A stretch of 5,092 bases of DNA from Bacillota bacterium. GTDB lineage: Bacteria > Bacillota > Clostridia > Acetivibrionales > DSM-1351. The stretch is from NCBI GenBank assembly GCA_023395575.1, contig JAEWZA010000082.1, positions 1 to 5,092 of the forward strand, written 5' to 3'. The notes under the pieces were generated by a model. The model saw only the letters and a list, made by a program, of their open reading frames with translations, made no database searches and had not been told where the DNA came from. Shown here in pieces: positions 1-5,092 of the stretch (positions are counted from its first letter, which is position 1; each line of letters opens with the position of its first letter). The position numbers were made by a program, and so were the translations under genes.

Positions 1-603
1 ACCTGTTGGATTTGCTCCGTTCAGTTGTCCTGTGAAAACATTTGCCGAATCAGTTATAAGTCTAACACTTCCATAGTTCATTTGTGACTTATAGCAAATC
101 ATACCTTCAAATTGGACACTGACCGATGTAATTATTACAACCTTCAAACCACGTTCTTGAGCTGACTTGAGTTCATCAATCACATAATCAAGGTGCTCTC
201 TTGAAATTGAAATATATACCCTATATTGGGCGTAATTAATCAAATTTTTCATTTTATTAATGATTTGCTCATCACCGCTAATTGTAATAAATGTATCCTT
301 TGATTTATTAACCTGTGGTATTTCCTCTTCAATTACCTTGATTACTTGATTAAACTTTCTCTTAATATTTTCAGCAAGCTCAATTGAATCTACAGGAGCA
401 TACTTTAAGGTCTCCCCATTAATTTTATAAGCTCCGCCCTTATCTGAAAGTCCTGCTAAACCTAGATATGCATTTGACCTAGAAATACCAGTTAATTTAG
501 AAGCTTCATATCCTGTCAATTCACCTTCTCTGCATAGAGTAACATAGAGTATTGATTCATGTTTTGTGAAGCCTGCCTGCATTAAAGCCTCTATTACATC
601 CAT
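1..603 (-). CDS. TrmB-family transcriptional regulator, N-terminal 201 residues (cut by window edge)
   Basis: This gene is read leftwards from the ATG at 601-603 and stays open to base 1, so the C-terminus is missing. A ribosome binding site AAAGGA lies 8 bases before the ATG and fixes the start. Residues about 6-75 look like the TrmB winged helix-turn-helix: 'FTKHESILYV' at the start, then 'GELTGYEASKLTGISRSNAY' as the helix-turn-helix and recognition helix. Residues 76-100 are charged and probably form the linker or dimer helix. From about residue 104 an alternating beta/alpha pattern ('AQYRVYISIS', 'GLKVVIITS') resembles the phospholipase-D-like sensor fold found in many TrmB-type proteins. 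The segment around D185 occupies the HxKxxxxD position but has G178 and V180 in place of His and Lys, so catalysis is unlikely. TrmB proteins usually sense sugars or other small metabolites; the ligand here is unknown. The gene has its own promoter with an overlapping palindrome, suggesting autoregulation. Family assignment is fairly sure, target genes are not. Confidence 0.85.
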   Translation of the reverse strand, partial: MDVIEALMQAGFTKHESILYVTLCREGELTGYEASKLTGISRSNAYLGLAGLSDKGGAYKINGETLKYAPVDSIELAENIKRKFNQVIKVIEEEIPQVNKSKDTFITISGDEQIINKMKNLINYAQYRVYISISREHLDYVIDELKSAQERGLKVVIITSVSVQFEGMICYKSQMNYGSVRLITDSANVFTGQLNGANPTG

Positions 604-660
604 TTCAGCTATCCTTTCATTGAAATCAAGCAATATGATAAAATAACACTGCTCATAAAA

Positions 661-686
661 ATAGTGGTTCTATATAAAACCACTAT
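661..686. promoter_or_regulatory. Perfect inverted repeat over the trmB promoter, probable operator
   Basis: ATAGTGGTT (661-669) and AACCACTAT (678-686) are perfect 9-bp inverted arms separated by 8 bases. The repeat covers most of the -10 element (682-687) and the predicted transcription start. A protein bound here would block RNA polymerase, so it is the natural candidate for an operator bound by the TrmB-like protein itself. The arms could also form a hairpin in the transcript leader, but no U-tract suited to a terminator follows on the minus strand. The binding protein is inferred from position only. Confidence 0.6.
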
Positions 687-710
687 AAACCATTCTTATA
701 TTCATGTCAA
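682..710 (-). promoter_or_regulatory. Sigma-A-type promoter of the trmB-like gene
   Basis: On the minus strand TTGACA (705-710) is followed after exactly 17 bases by TATAGT (682-687). This is close to the vegetative consensus in both elements and spacing. The predicted start of transcription is near 675, giving a leader of roughly 70 bases before the ATG at 603. It lets the regulator be expressed independently of the upstream moxR operon. Confidence 0.75.
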
Positions 711-765
711 TAATATATTTGGTTTTTATAAGTTAATCATAATCCAAAGCTACATACGTTAATTG

Positions 766-2034
766 CTATCTTATCAGCTTATTTTCTAAAATATGCAGTT
801 CCTCCGGTATTGGTTCTGCTTCTCCATAACGTGCTTGACCATAACATTTTGCCATTAAAATATTAAAATCATTTGTTTCCGGCAATTTATCAGACAAATC
901 ACTGCAAATTTCCTCCGAAGTAGAGGACTTGCCTATTTGTACACCTGCCAGCTGCGCTTTTTCCTTATAATACTTGAAAAGTCTTCTCGTTTTTGCTATG
1001 CCATTTGGCAATTTATTATAAGGTACTTCTCTGGCAAACAAGCCTTCCGCCCTTTGACGAATTTTATTTACTATTTTATTTAGATTTTTATTGTATAGGC
1101 TTTGCTTTTCATCAAAATGACCATCCTCATAATATCTGTGTACTTCCTGTTCTCCATTTCTGAACCAATTTATAATTTTTTTTACCGTTGCAAGTAAAGC
1201 CCTAAAAATTGAATAAATTATAATTACTATAAAAGCTATTGTTATTGCATAAATTAATACTTCAGTAATAGCTTGAATTATTCGCTCCAATAGTGATGGT
1301 TCTGTCAGCTCCATTTGCATGGGCATATCAGGCTGACTTGTACCAGAAAGCTCTCCACTTTCTACTATTTCAAAGATTTTCCCAAACTTTTTTATAACCC
1401 ATGCAATAATATTGATAATTAACTTATATATGTTTTGAACCTGTCCAATAGCACTTATTGAAAACAAAATAACCAAAGCAGCAATTGCAAATATTCTATT
1501 GTTTCTACGTTGGGTACCTCCAATTCTCATATCCTTATTGCCAAACCTGCGTGAAGCATCTGTTTGCTTTATTATAAGAAGAACTATAGACGAGATTGTA
1601 GAAATAAGGACAGCTATATTGCTGTACATTGCAGAAATATCAGCTATGCCTTTAGTAGCTATAAAGGTCAGCGGTATATTAAACAGCAATGCAGCTGCTA
1701 CTATTTGGATTGCCATACTTCTAAAGGGAGTCATTTCTTTCTTTACCCTGGTAAAAATAAAAATGCAAATTGCTGCTACTATAATCATGAAAAAATCCAC
1801 ATTTCCAGATATAACATATGCAAATATAATAGAGCTGATAGCAGAAATAATTCTATACAAAAAGGACTTTATTTCTAAGTGACACAATATACATGCAATA
1901 ATAGTAACAATGCATAAAATAAGTGACAGCAAAAAAGCATTCTCAGGTGTGATAAAAAATTGAAAAACTGTAAAGCTCATAGGCACGAAGGCCAGGCATC
2001 CAAGAAGACTTGTCAATAAAAACAAAACTGACAC
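766..2034 (-). CDS. Multi-pass membrane protein with C-terminal DUF4129-like domain, third gene of MoxR-DUF58 operon
   Basis: The protein has 422 residues, starts with GTG and ends with TAG. The start is well supported: GAGGTG (2041-2046) lies 6 bases upstream, and the GTG directly follows the TAA of the DUF58 gene, so translation is probably coupled. Hydrophobic segments lie at about 2-18, 35-52, 58-76, 80-95, 107-127, 136-155 and 180-200. A short, probably external, stretch of about 55 residues follows, and then a further helix at about 255-283. The charged tail should be cytoplasmic. Residues about 347-405 resemble DUF4129, with 'TRRLFKYYKEKAQLAG', a T/S-E-E motif ('STSEEI') and the closing 'YGQARYGEAEP'. 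The layout matches TgpA-like proteins but lacks the transglutaminase domain normally found between the last two membrane regions, and no Cys-His-Asp set is visible. It is probably an envelope partner of DUF58 and MoxR. Operon membership is confident; the biochemical role is unknown. Confidence 0.85.
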   Translation of the reverse strand: MSVLFLLTSLLGCLAFVPMSFTVFQFFITPENAFLLSLILCIVTIIACILCHLEIKSFLYRIISAISSIIFAYVISGNVDFFMIIVAAICIFIFTRVKKEMTPFRSMAIQIVAAALLFNIPLTFIATKGIADISAMYSNIAVLISTISSIVLLIIKQTDASRRFGNKDMRIGGTQRRNNRIFAIAALVILFSISAIGQVQNIYKLIINIIAWVIKKFGKIFEIVESGELSGTSQPDMPMQMELTEPSLLERIIQAITEVLIYAITIAFIVIIIYSIFRALLATVKKIINWFRNGEQEVHRYYEDGHFDEKQSLYNKNLNKIVNKIRQRAEGLFAREVPYNKLPNGIAKTRRLFKYYKEKAQLAGVQIGKSSTSEEICSDLSDKLPETNDFNILMAKCYGQARYGEAEPIPEELHILENKLIR

Positions 2035-3117
2035 TTACGCCACCTCACTTTCTGTGATAATCCATTTTTCTACTTGATGCCCATTACGTCGTAATTCTAA
2101 TATCTCTTCCTCAATGCTTTCATCTGTATAAAGAGATACTATCAAAATATCTGTATCCTTTGAAATTGTGTGCTTCATAGACCTTATCATTGTATAGAAG
2201 GAAATAGTCCTGCTAAGCTGTAACTTAGCCATTGCCTCAAGTATAGTATATAGCTGTGATTTGCTGCAACGAGTAGGTATATTCACAAATTCTTTTTCCT
2301 CTCTGAAATGTCCATTTGAGCAAAATCCAGTTTCAATACCCTGTTTAATTGTTTTTTCAACTATAGCTGCACAGAAATGAATGCCATATTCGATTCGTTT
2401 ACTCTCCTCTTCATTTGGAAACAAATCTTGCCTTATACTGGTATCAATATTGAAAAGTATCATTATTTTTGAGTTTGCAGAATAATCATATTTGTATACC
2501 TGAAGTTGATTTGTTCTTGCAGATGCCTTCCAATTTATCGAAGACATTGGGTCGCCTGCCTGATATTCACGAACTCCTGCTACTAGAAATGGGTCTGGAT
2601 TTATGAAGCGACGTATTACCACATCACCCTGTAACGAATGAAAGCATTGCAGCATTTTATCCTCACTCAGCGGATTAGGATAAACTAATAATCTTGTTTC
2701 ATTATCATATGTAACAATTTTAGACATCAAGCCAAATATGTCTCCGGCTGTAATTGTTACATTTCCTACATTATAATCTCCTCGTGCCAAACAAGTCATT
2801 TCATGAGTTCTCTTTATTCTATAAAAAGGCATAATGGAAAATACGCTTCTATGGTATCCACCTTGAGAGGTATGCATGTTTTTTATGCTGCCAAGACTTA
2901 AATTGGGATTAATAAGCGACTCTGCCTTCATCCATGCTATAGGAAGCAAATTGTTATTTTCTATATCCTCAAACATTAGTATTTTTTCGCCTTCAAACAC
3001 AGCACTTTCTGATAATGTCCTTTTATAAGTCATCCCTCTCAAGTTAAAAAATTTATATAATAATATTTCAATAATAACCATTAAAGGCAAGGTAAGCGCA
3101 ATTTGAAAAAAAAGCAT
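2035..3117 (-). CDS. DUF58 domain protein, membrane-anchored, MoxR partner
   Basis: The 360-residue product begins at the ATG at 3115-3117, directly preceded by a near-perfect ribosome binding site (AAAAGGAGGT, 3121-3130). An in-frame ATG at 3195 would add 26 residues, but those are translated from the hairpin at 3149-3190 and have no matching site, so I reject it. Residues about 4-22 form one membrane helix; many DUF58 proteins have two. The family signature lies near residues 183-213: 'REYQAGDP', then 'INWKASART' and 'LQVYKYDYS'. After it, 'ILFNIDTS' occupies the place of the first strand and metal-site loop of a von Willebrand A-like fold, though the full DxSxS motif is incomplete. DUF58 proteins are encoded beside MoxR ATPases and are thought to be their clients or adaptors at the membrane. 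The stop codon abuts the GTG of the next gene. Family assignment is strong; the specific process is not known. Confidence 0.88.
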   Translation of the reverse strand: MLFFQIALTLPLMVIIEILLYKFFNLRGMTYKRTLSESAVFEGEKILMFEDIENNNLLPIAWMKAESLINPNLSLGSIKNMHTSQGGYHRSVFSIMPFYRIKRTHEMTCLARGDYNVGNVTITAGDIFGLMSKIVTYDNETRLLVYPNPLSEDKMLQCFHSLQGDVVIRRFINPDPFLVAGVREYQAGDPMSSINWKASARTNQLQVYKYDYSANSKIMILFNIDTSIRQDLFPNEEESKRIEYGIHFCAAIVEKTIKQGIETGFCSNGHFREEKEFVNIPTRCSKSQLYTILEAMAKLQLSRTISFYTMIRSMKHTISKDTDILIVSLYTDESIEEEILELRRNGHQVEKWIITESEVA

Positions 3118-3120
3118 AAG

Positions 3121-3130
3121 ACCTCCTTTT
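3121..3130 (-). promoter_or_regulatory. Ribosome binding site that decides the DUF58 start
   Basis: AAAAGGAGGT sits 3 bases before the ATG at 3117 and matches the 16S anti-Shine-Dalgarno almost fully. No comparable site precedes the in-frame ATG at 3195, so this sets the start at 3117. Spacing is on the short side. Confidence 0.75.
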
Positions 3131-3148
3131 AAATTATGTAAATTGATA

Positions 3149-3190
3149 GCTCGAAAAATAACTTTATACAAACATGATGCTTTTTCGAGC
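3149..3190 (-). repeat. 42-base hairpin repeat, copy 1, between moxR and the DUF58 gene
   Basis: GCTCGAAAAA (3149-3158) and TTTTTCGAGC (3181-3190) are perfect 10-bp arms around a 22-base loop. Read on the minus strand, the 42 bases align without gaps to 4382-4423 on the plus strand, with 32 identical positions counted by hand. The conserved blocks are the arms, GCA after the left arm, ATGTT and GTA in the centre. In the operon transcript this forms a hairpin just upstream of the DUF58 ribosome binding site, where it could protect or punctuate the mRNA. It lacks a proper U-tract beyond its stem, so it is not an obvious terminator. Confidence 0.8.
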
Positions 3191-3243
3191 AACAAAAATC
3201 CCCAAATAAGTTTTGGACAATGTTAATTATCCTCAAACTCATT

Positions 3244-4209
3244 TTATTCGAGTGGTACTTCTGTATGCTCTATAATATCATTAATTATCCTTTCACCAGC
3301 ATTTATATTTTGACCAGAAAGACCTTTAGGTATTATCCTATGAGCTAATATAGGCACTGCCATTGCTTTGACATCATCTGGAGTAACGAAGCTTCTTCCA
3401 CTTATCAAAGCCTTCACCTGAATAGCCTTCAGTAGTGCCAAAGAGCCTCTTGGACTAATACCTAAGTGTACGCTGGAATGTTTCCTAGAGGCCTCTGTAA
3501 TTTTAGTTATATACTCAAAAATATCATCTGATACTTTAACTGTTGAGTAAATTTTTGAAGCTTCTACAATTTCTTGAGAAGAAACAACCGCCTTAAGCTC
3601 TGTCAGTGGACTTTTTTCTTTAAATCTCTTTAGAATACTTATTTCGGACTTTCTATTTGGATAGCCCATTGAGGTTTTAATTAAAAATCTATCTAATTGG
3701 GCCTCAGGCAATGGAAATGTGCCTTGAATTTCTACTGGATTCTGAGTTGCTACAACAAGAAATGGCAAAGCTAACTCCTTTGTTTCACCGTCTATAGTAA
3801 CCTGCTTTTCCTCCATACACTCTAGCATAGCAGATTGGGTACGTGGTGTAGCACGATTAATCTCATCTGCCAATAAAATATTAGAGAAAATCGGACCCGG
3901 TCTGAATGTAAACTTGTTTTCTTTTTGATTATAGAAATTTATACCTGTAACATCTGATGGGAGAAGGTCTGGAGTAAACTGTATTCTGCGAAAATTACAA
4001 TCAATTGATGCTGCTAACGCTCTGGCAAATACTGTTTTTCCTGTTCCCGGTACATCCTCGAGAAGCATGTGCCCACCTGTAATTACGCAAATTAATGATA
4101 AATCTATTATGTTTTCTTTATCAACGATAACCCTTGAAACATTTTCTCTTATTTTTTCAGCTAGCAGTCCTATATCCTTTAGTTCCATAATATTATACAC
4201 ACCCTTCAC
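3244..4209 (-). CDS. MoxR-family AAA+ ATPase
   Basis: The product has 321 residues if started at the GTG at 4207-4209, with AGGA five bases upstream. An alternative ATG at 4186-4188 (residue 8) has only a distant GAAGGG site but would suit the extended -10 promoter just upstream, whose start site falls almost at the GTG. The AAA+ motifs are complete: Walker A 'EDVPGTGKT' (residues 51-59), Walker B 'ILLADEINRA' (111-120, D115/E116), sensor 1 'ATQNP' (154-158), the MoxR motif 'GTFPLPEAQLDRF' (163-175) with a candidate arginine finger at R174, and sensor 2 'SPRGS' (252-256). Length is typical for the family. MoxR proteins are ring-forming ATPases thought to act as chaperones that mature or remodel partner proteins, often von Willebrand A/DUF58 proteins encoded next door, as here. 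It is the first gene of the operon. Family and ATPase activity are confident; the client is inferred. Confidence 0.93.
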   Translation of the reverse strand: MKGVYNIMELKDIGLLAEKIRENVSRVIVDKENIIDLSLICVITGGHMLLEDVPGTGKTVFARALAASIDCNFRRIQFTPDLLPSDVTGINFYNQKENKFTFRPGPIFSNILLADEINRATPRTQSAMLECMEEKQVTIDGETKELALPFLVVATQNPVEIQGTFPLPEAQLDRFLIKTSMGYPNRKSEISILKRFKEKSPLTELKAVVSSQEIVEASKIYSTVKVSDDIFEYITKITEASRKHSSVHLGISPRGSLALLKAIQVKALISGRSFVTPDDVKAMAVPILAHRIIPKGLSGQNINAGERIINDIIEHTEVPLE

Positions 4210-4219
4210 TTTTTTCCTA

Positions 4220-4228
4220 ATTATAACA
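4220..4228 (-). promoter_or_regulatory. Candidate extended -10 promoter for the moxR operon
   Basis: On the minus strand TGTTATAAT matches the extended -10 consensus TGnTATAAT. No good -35 lies 17 bases upstream, but the AT-rich run around 4231-4245 and the extended element could compensate. Transcription would begin near 4213, only a few bases before the GTG at 4209, which favours the ATG at 4188 if this promoter is used. A weaker alternative further upstream on the minus strand is TTGATA, 17 bases, TTAATA, which would leave a longer leader including the ribosome site for the GTG. Confidence 0.45.
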
Positions 4229-4308
4229 TATCAAAAAATTTTTTAAGGGTTTAATGTTGCTCATTTCTGTATTAAATATTGTCATTATTACTTATCAACA
4301 TTCCAGAT

Positions 4309-4317
4309 TGTTATAAC
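4309..4317 (+). promoter_or_regulatory. Possible extended -10 promoter reading into the structured region
   Basis: TGTTATAAC on the plus strand fits an extended -10 with one mismatch. The -35 position is weak (TTACTT). If real, it would start a plus-strand transcript near 4324, at the beginning of the hairpin cluster that ends in a T-rich tract near 4533. This is only a sequence match. Confidence 0.25.
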
Positions 4318-4357
4318 GCCTAGATTCAAAAATAAATTTTTCGATGCACAATACTGT

Positions 4358-4379
4358 CAAAAACCACTTGTGGTTTTTG
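4358..4379. repeat. Near-perfect palindrome in the structured region
   Basis: CAAAAACCAC (4358-4367) and GTGGTTTTTG (4370-4379) are perfect 10-bp arms with only two bases between. An RNA of either strand would form a tight hairpin with a U-run in its 3' arm, so it may act as a weak terminator in both directions. That includes the TauE-like transcript arriving from the right on the minus strand. Confidence 0.7.
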
Positions 4380-4381
4380 TG

Positions 4382-4423
4382 GCTCGAAAATGCACTATGT
4401 TCGTACATACTTTATTTTCGAGT
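4382..4423 (+). repeat. 42-base hairpin repeat, copy 2
   Basis: CTCGAAAAT (4383-4391) pairs perfectly with ATTTTCGAG (4414-4422). Inside lies a second stem, TATGT (4396-4400) with ACATA (4405-4409), closing a four-base TCGT loop. The two stems are separated by a symmetric 4-by-4 internal loop (GCAC and CTTT). The unit matches the minus strand of 3149-3190 at 32 of 42 positions. In copy 1 the outer stem is kept while the inner stem is weaker. Confidence 0.8.
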
Positions 4424-4443
4424 TATTACAGTATCGGCGTTTC

Positions 4444-4533
4444 ACCGAGGCAAGAGACATTTCACCGTCTTAAAACAAAGATGTTTCGACACCTTTAGAA
4501 GTGGGGACTTTATCTTGCCTCGGTATATTTTTG
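4444..4533 (+). terminator. 12-bp stem with T-rich tail, possible intrinsic terminator of a plus-strand transcript
   Basis: ACCGAGGCAAGA (4444-4455) and TCTTGCCTCGGT (4513-4524) pair without mismatch, and TATATTTTT follows at 4525-4533. The 57-base loop is far longer than in a standard terminator, so it may rather be a closing stem of a structured RNA that ends here. On the minus strand the stem is followed by GAAACG, which does not suit termination. Confidence 0.4.
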
Positions 4534-4548
4534 CTATAATTTGTATAA

Positions 4549-4941
4549 TTATGTTCTATCTGCATTTCTGTCTTTTTTCATATGCCTTTTAACTTTAGGC
4601 TTGCCAAACAATTCATATACGCCCATAGCAAGCAAAAACACACCGAATACTTTTCTCAATATACTTCCATCCATTGAAAGAGCAATATTTGAGCCAACAA
4701 CTGCTCCTCCTAAGCCTAGAAGCAGAATAGGTATTCCAGTTTTAAAATCCACATTTTTATTTTTAATATGGATTGAAAGTGCTACTATAGCCGTGGGAAT
4801 AAAAAATAATAAATTAACACTCTGCGCCACATGCTGTTCAGGTTTAACAAAAAAAACAAGGGCCGGTATTAGAATTGTACCTCCACCTATTCCCATTCCA
4901 CTTATTATTCCTGCTGCTAAACCAATCAGTATAACTATCAT
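4549..4941 (-). CDS. Half-length TauE/SafE-family membrane protein, second of a pair
   Basis: The product has 130 residues from the ATG at 4939-4941. A GTG at 4954-4956 would add five residues, but its AGGA lies only two bases away, so I prefer the ATG, whose own GGGA site is weak. The N-terminus 'IGLAAGIISGMGIGGGTILIPAL' is the typical TauE/SafE repeat start with its glycine-rich turn. Four hydrophobic segments follow the usual half-repeat pattern, including 'LLLGLGGAVVGSNIAL' and 'LRKVFGVFLLAMGVYELF'. The tail is basic and probably cytoplasmic. Full permeases have about 250 residues and two such repeats; this protein has one and is not visibly broken, because it ends in a normal tail after the repeat. 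It lies 35 bases after the stop of another half-length relative, so the two probably form a heteromeric transporter. The family exports sulfite, sulfoacetate or other small organic anions, but the substrate cannot be told. Confidence 0.82.
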   Translation of the reverse strand: MIVILIGLAAGIISGMGIGGGTILIPALVFFVKPEQHVAQSVNLLFFIPTAIVALSIHIKNKNVDFKTGIPILLLGLGGAVVGSNIALSMDGSILRKVFGVFLLAMGVYELFGKPKVKRHMKKDRNADRT

Positions 4942-4976
4942 TCTGCGAATTCCCACTTTCCTAATATATGAAAAAT

Positions 4977-5092
4977 CTAAAAAATCATTTTAAAGGCTGC
5001 AATTATCATAAATGCTCCGAATATTTTTCTAAGTAATGCTGACGGGCATTTATTTAATAATATCGCTCCTATTGCTCCTCCCATAACTCCAC
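4977..5092 (-). CDS. TauE/SafE-family membrane protein, C-terminal fragment (cut by window edge)
   Basis: The reading frame entering at 5092 gives about 38 residues, beginning 'GVMGGAIGAILLNKCPSALL' and continuing 'RKIFGAFMIIAAFKMIF' before TAG at 4977-4979. The glycine-rich helix, the basic 'LRKIFG' turn and the short final helix match the end of a TauE/SafE repeat and parallel 'LRKVFGVFLLAMGVYELF' in the next gene. The beginning is outside the window, so its full length, half-size or larger, is not visible. Close spacing and the same strand suggest co-transcription with the following half-length gene. Confidence 0.75.
   Translation of the reverse strand, partial: GVMGGAIGAILLNKCPSALLRKIFGAFMIIAAFKMIF

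Larger units (their letters stand above)
4315..4533 (+). ncRNA. Nested inverted-repeat region: candidate structured RNA or small non-autonomous element
   Basis: This part of the roughly 340-base gene-free gap is packed with paired segments. AACGCC (4315-4320) pairs with GGCGTT (4436-4441), and ATACTGT (4351-4357) with ACAGTAT (4428-4434). These enclose two hairpins, one at 4358-4379 and the 42-base repeat at 4382-4423. A separate 12-bp perfect stem follows: ACCGAGGCAAGA (4444-4455) with TCTTGCCTCGGT (4513-4524). Its 57-base interior can form small hairpins, including one with a TTCG loop (4484-4487). The last stem is followed by TATATTTTT on the plus strand, as in an intrinsic terminator, which is why I favour the plus strand. 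No convincing protein is encoded here. I do not recognise it as a known riboswitch, 6S, SRP or tmRNA. Ends and strand are estimates; it could instead be a mobile palindromic element or the 3' end structure of the minus-strand TauE transcript. Confidence 0.45.

Noticed and set aside
711..765. Intrinsic terminator after the moxR-DUF58-DUF4129 operon
   Set aside because: I found no stem with a U-tract on the minus strand between the stop at 766 and the trmB promoter, so read-through into trmB remains possible.
1499..1882. Plus-strand open frames of 127 and 104 codons opposite the membrane protein gene
   Set aside because: They lie wholly antisense to a well-supported gene, resemble no family and reflect the codon bias of its hydrophobic segments.
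4396..4409. Possible LexA (SOS) box, since the minus strand reads CGAACATA
   Set aside because: Only a half-site is present; the second half needed for CGAAC-N4-GTTCG is missing, and the bases are explained by the inner stem of the hairpin.
4444..4524. Retron-like msr/msd with the 12-bp inverted repeat as a1/a2
   Set aside because: The enclosed 57 bases are too short for a typical msd, and no reverse transcriptase is present in the window.
4315..4533. CRISPR array or a known riboswitch
   Set aside because: There are no regularly spaced direct repeats with unique spacers, and no conserved core of a riboswitch class that I can recall. No gene on the plus strand follows that it could control.
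4344..4592. Plus-strand 82-codon open frame across the structured region
   Set aside because: It is translated from inverted repeats and runs into the 3' end of the TauE-like gene. It has no ribosome binding site and no recognisable protein pattern.
4541..4993. Plus-strand 150-codon open frame
   Set aside because: It is antisense to the TauE/SafE-like gene, which has clear family motifs on the minus strand.

Overview
The window looks like chromosome of a low-GC Firmicute, most likely a member of the Clostridia. The DNA is AT-rich, ribosome binding sites are strong (AAAGGAGGT), one promoter has a near-consensus TTGACA-17-TATAGT layout, and the proteins (TrmB-type regulator, MoxR/DUF58/DUF4129 module, half-size TauE/SafE proteins) resemble those of clostridia. 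Species cannot be decided from this window. All recognisable genes lie on the minus strand, so the reading order is from high to low coordinates.

From right to left: (1) 4549-5092 holds two adjacent half-length TauE/SafE-type membrane proteins, the first cut by the window edge. Each carries roughly one of the two repeats of a normal TauE/SafE permease. (2) 4210-4548 is a gene-free stretch of about 340 bases. It holds a promoter candidate for the next operon and an unusually dense set of nested inverted repeats (about 4315-4533) that could be a structured RNA or a small non-autonomous element. (3) 2035-4209 encodes a MoxR AAA+ ATPase followed by a DUF58 protein, and 766-2034 a membrane protein with a C-terminal DUF4129-like tail. 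These three form one operon. DUF58 and the DUF4129 protein are directly adjacent, while MoxR and DUF58 are separated by 126 bases containing a 42-base hairpin. (4) 1-603 is the start of a TrmB-family regulator with its own promoter, and a perfect 9-bp inverted repeat lies across the -10 region and probable start site.

MoxR-DUF58-DUF4129 operons normally also encode a transglutaminase-like protein, often with the layout membrane bundle, external transglutaminase, membrane helix, DUF4129. Here the membrane protein has both flanking parts but only a short external segment where the enzyme would be, and no transglutaminase gene follows before trmB. The set is expected to act at the cell envelope, with MoxR as a chaperone-like ATPase for the DUF58 and membrane partners; that is inferred from the family and not shown here.

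The most unusual signal is non-coding. The hairpin between moxR and the DUF58 gene recurs in opposite orientation inside the structured region at 4382-4423, with 32 of 42 bases identical by my hand alignment. This indicates a dispersed hairpin repeat family that I do not recognise.
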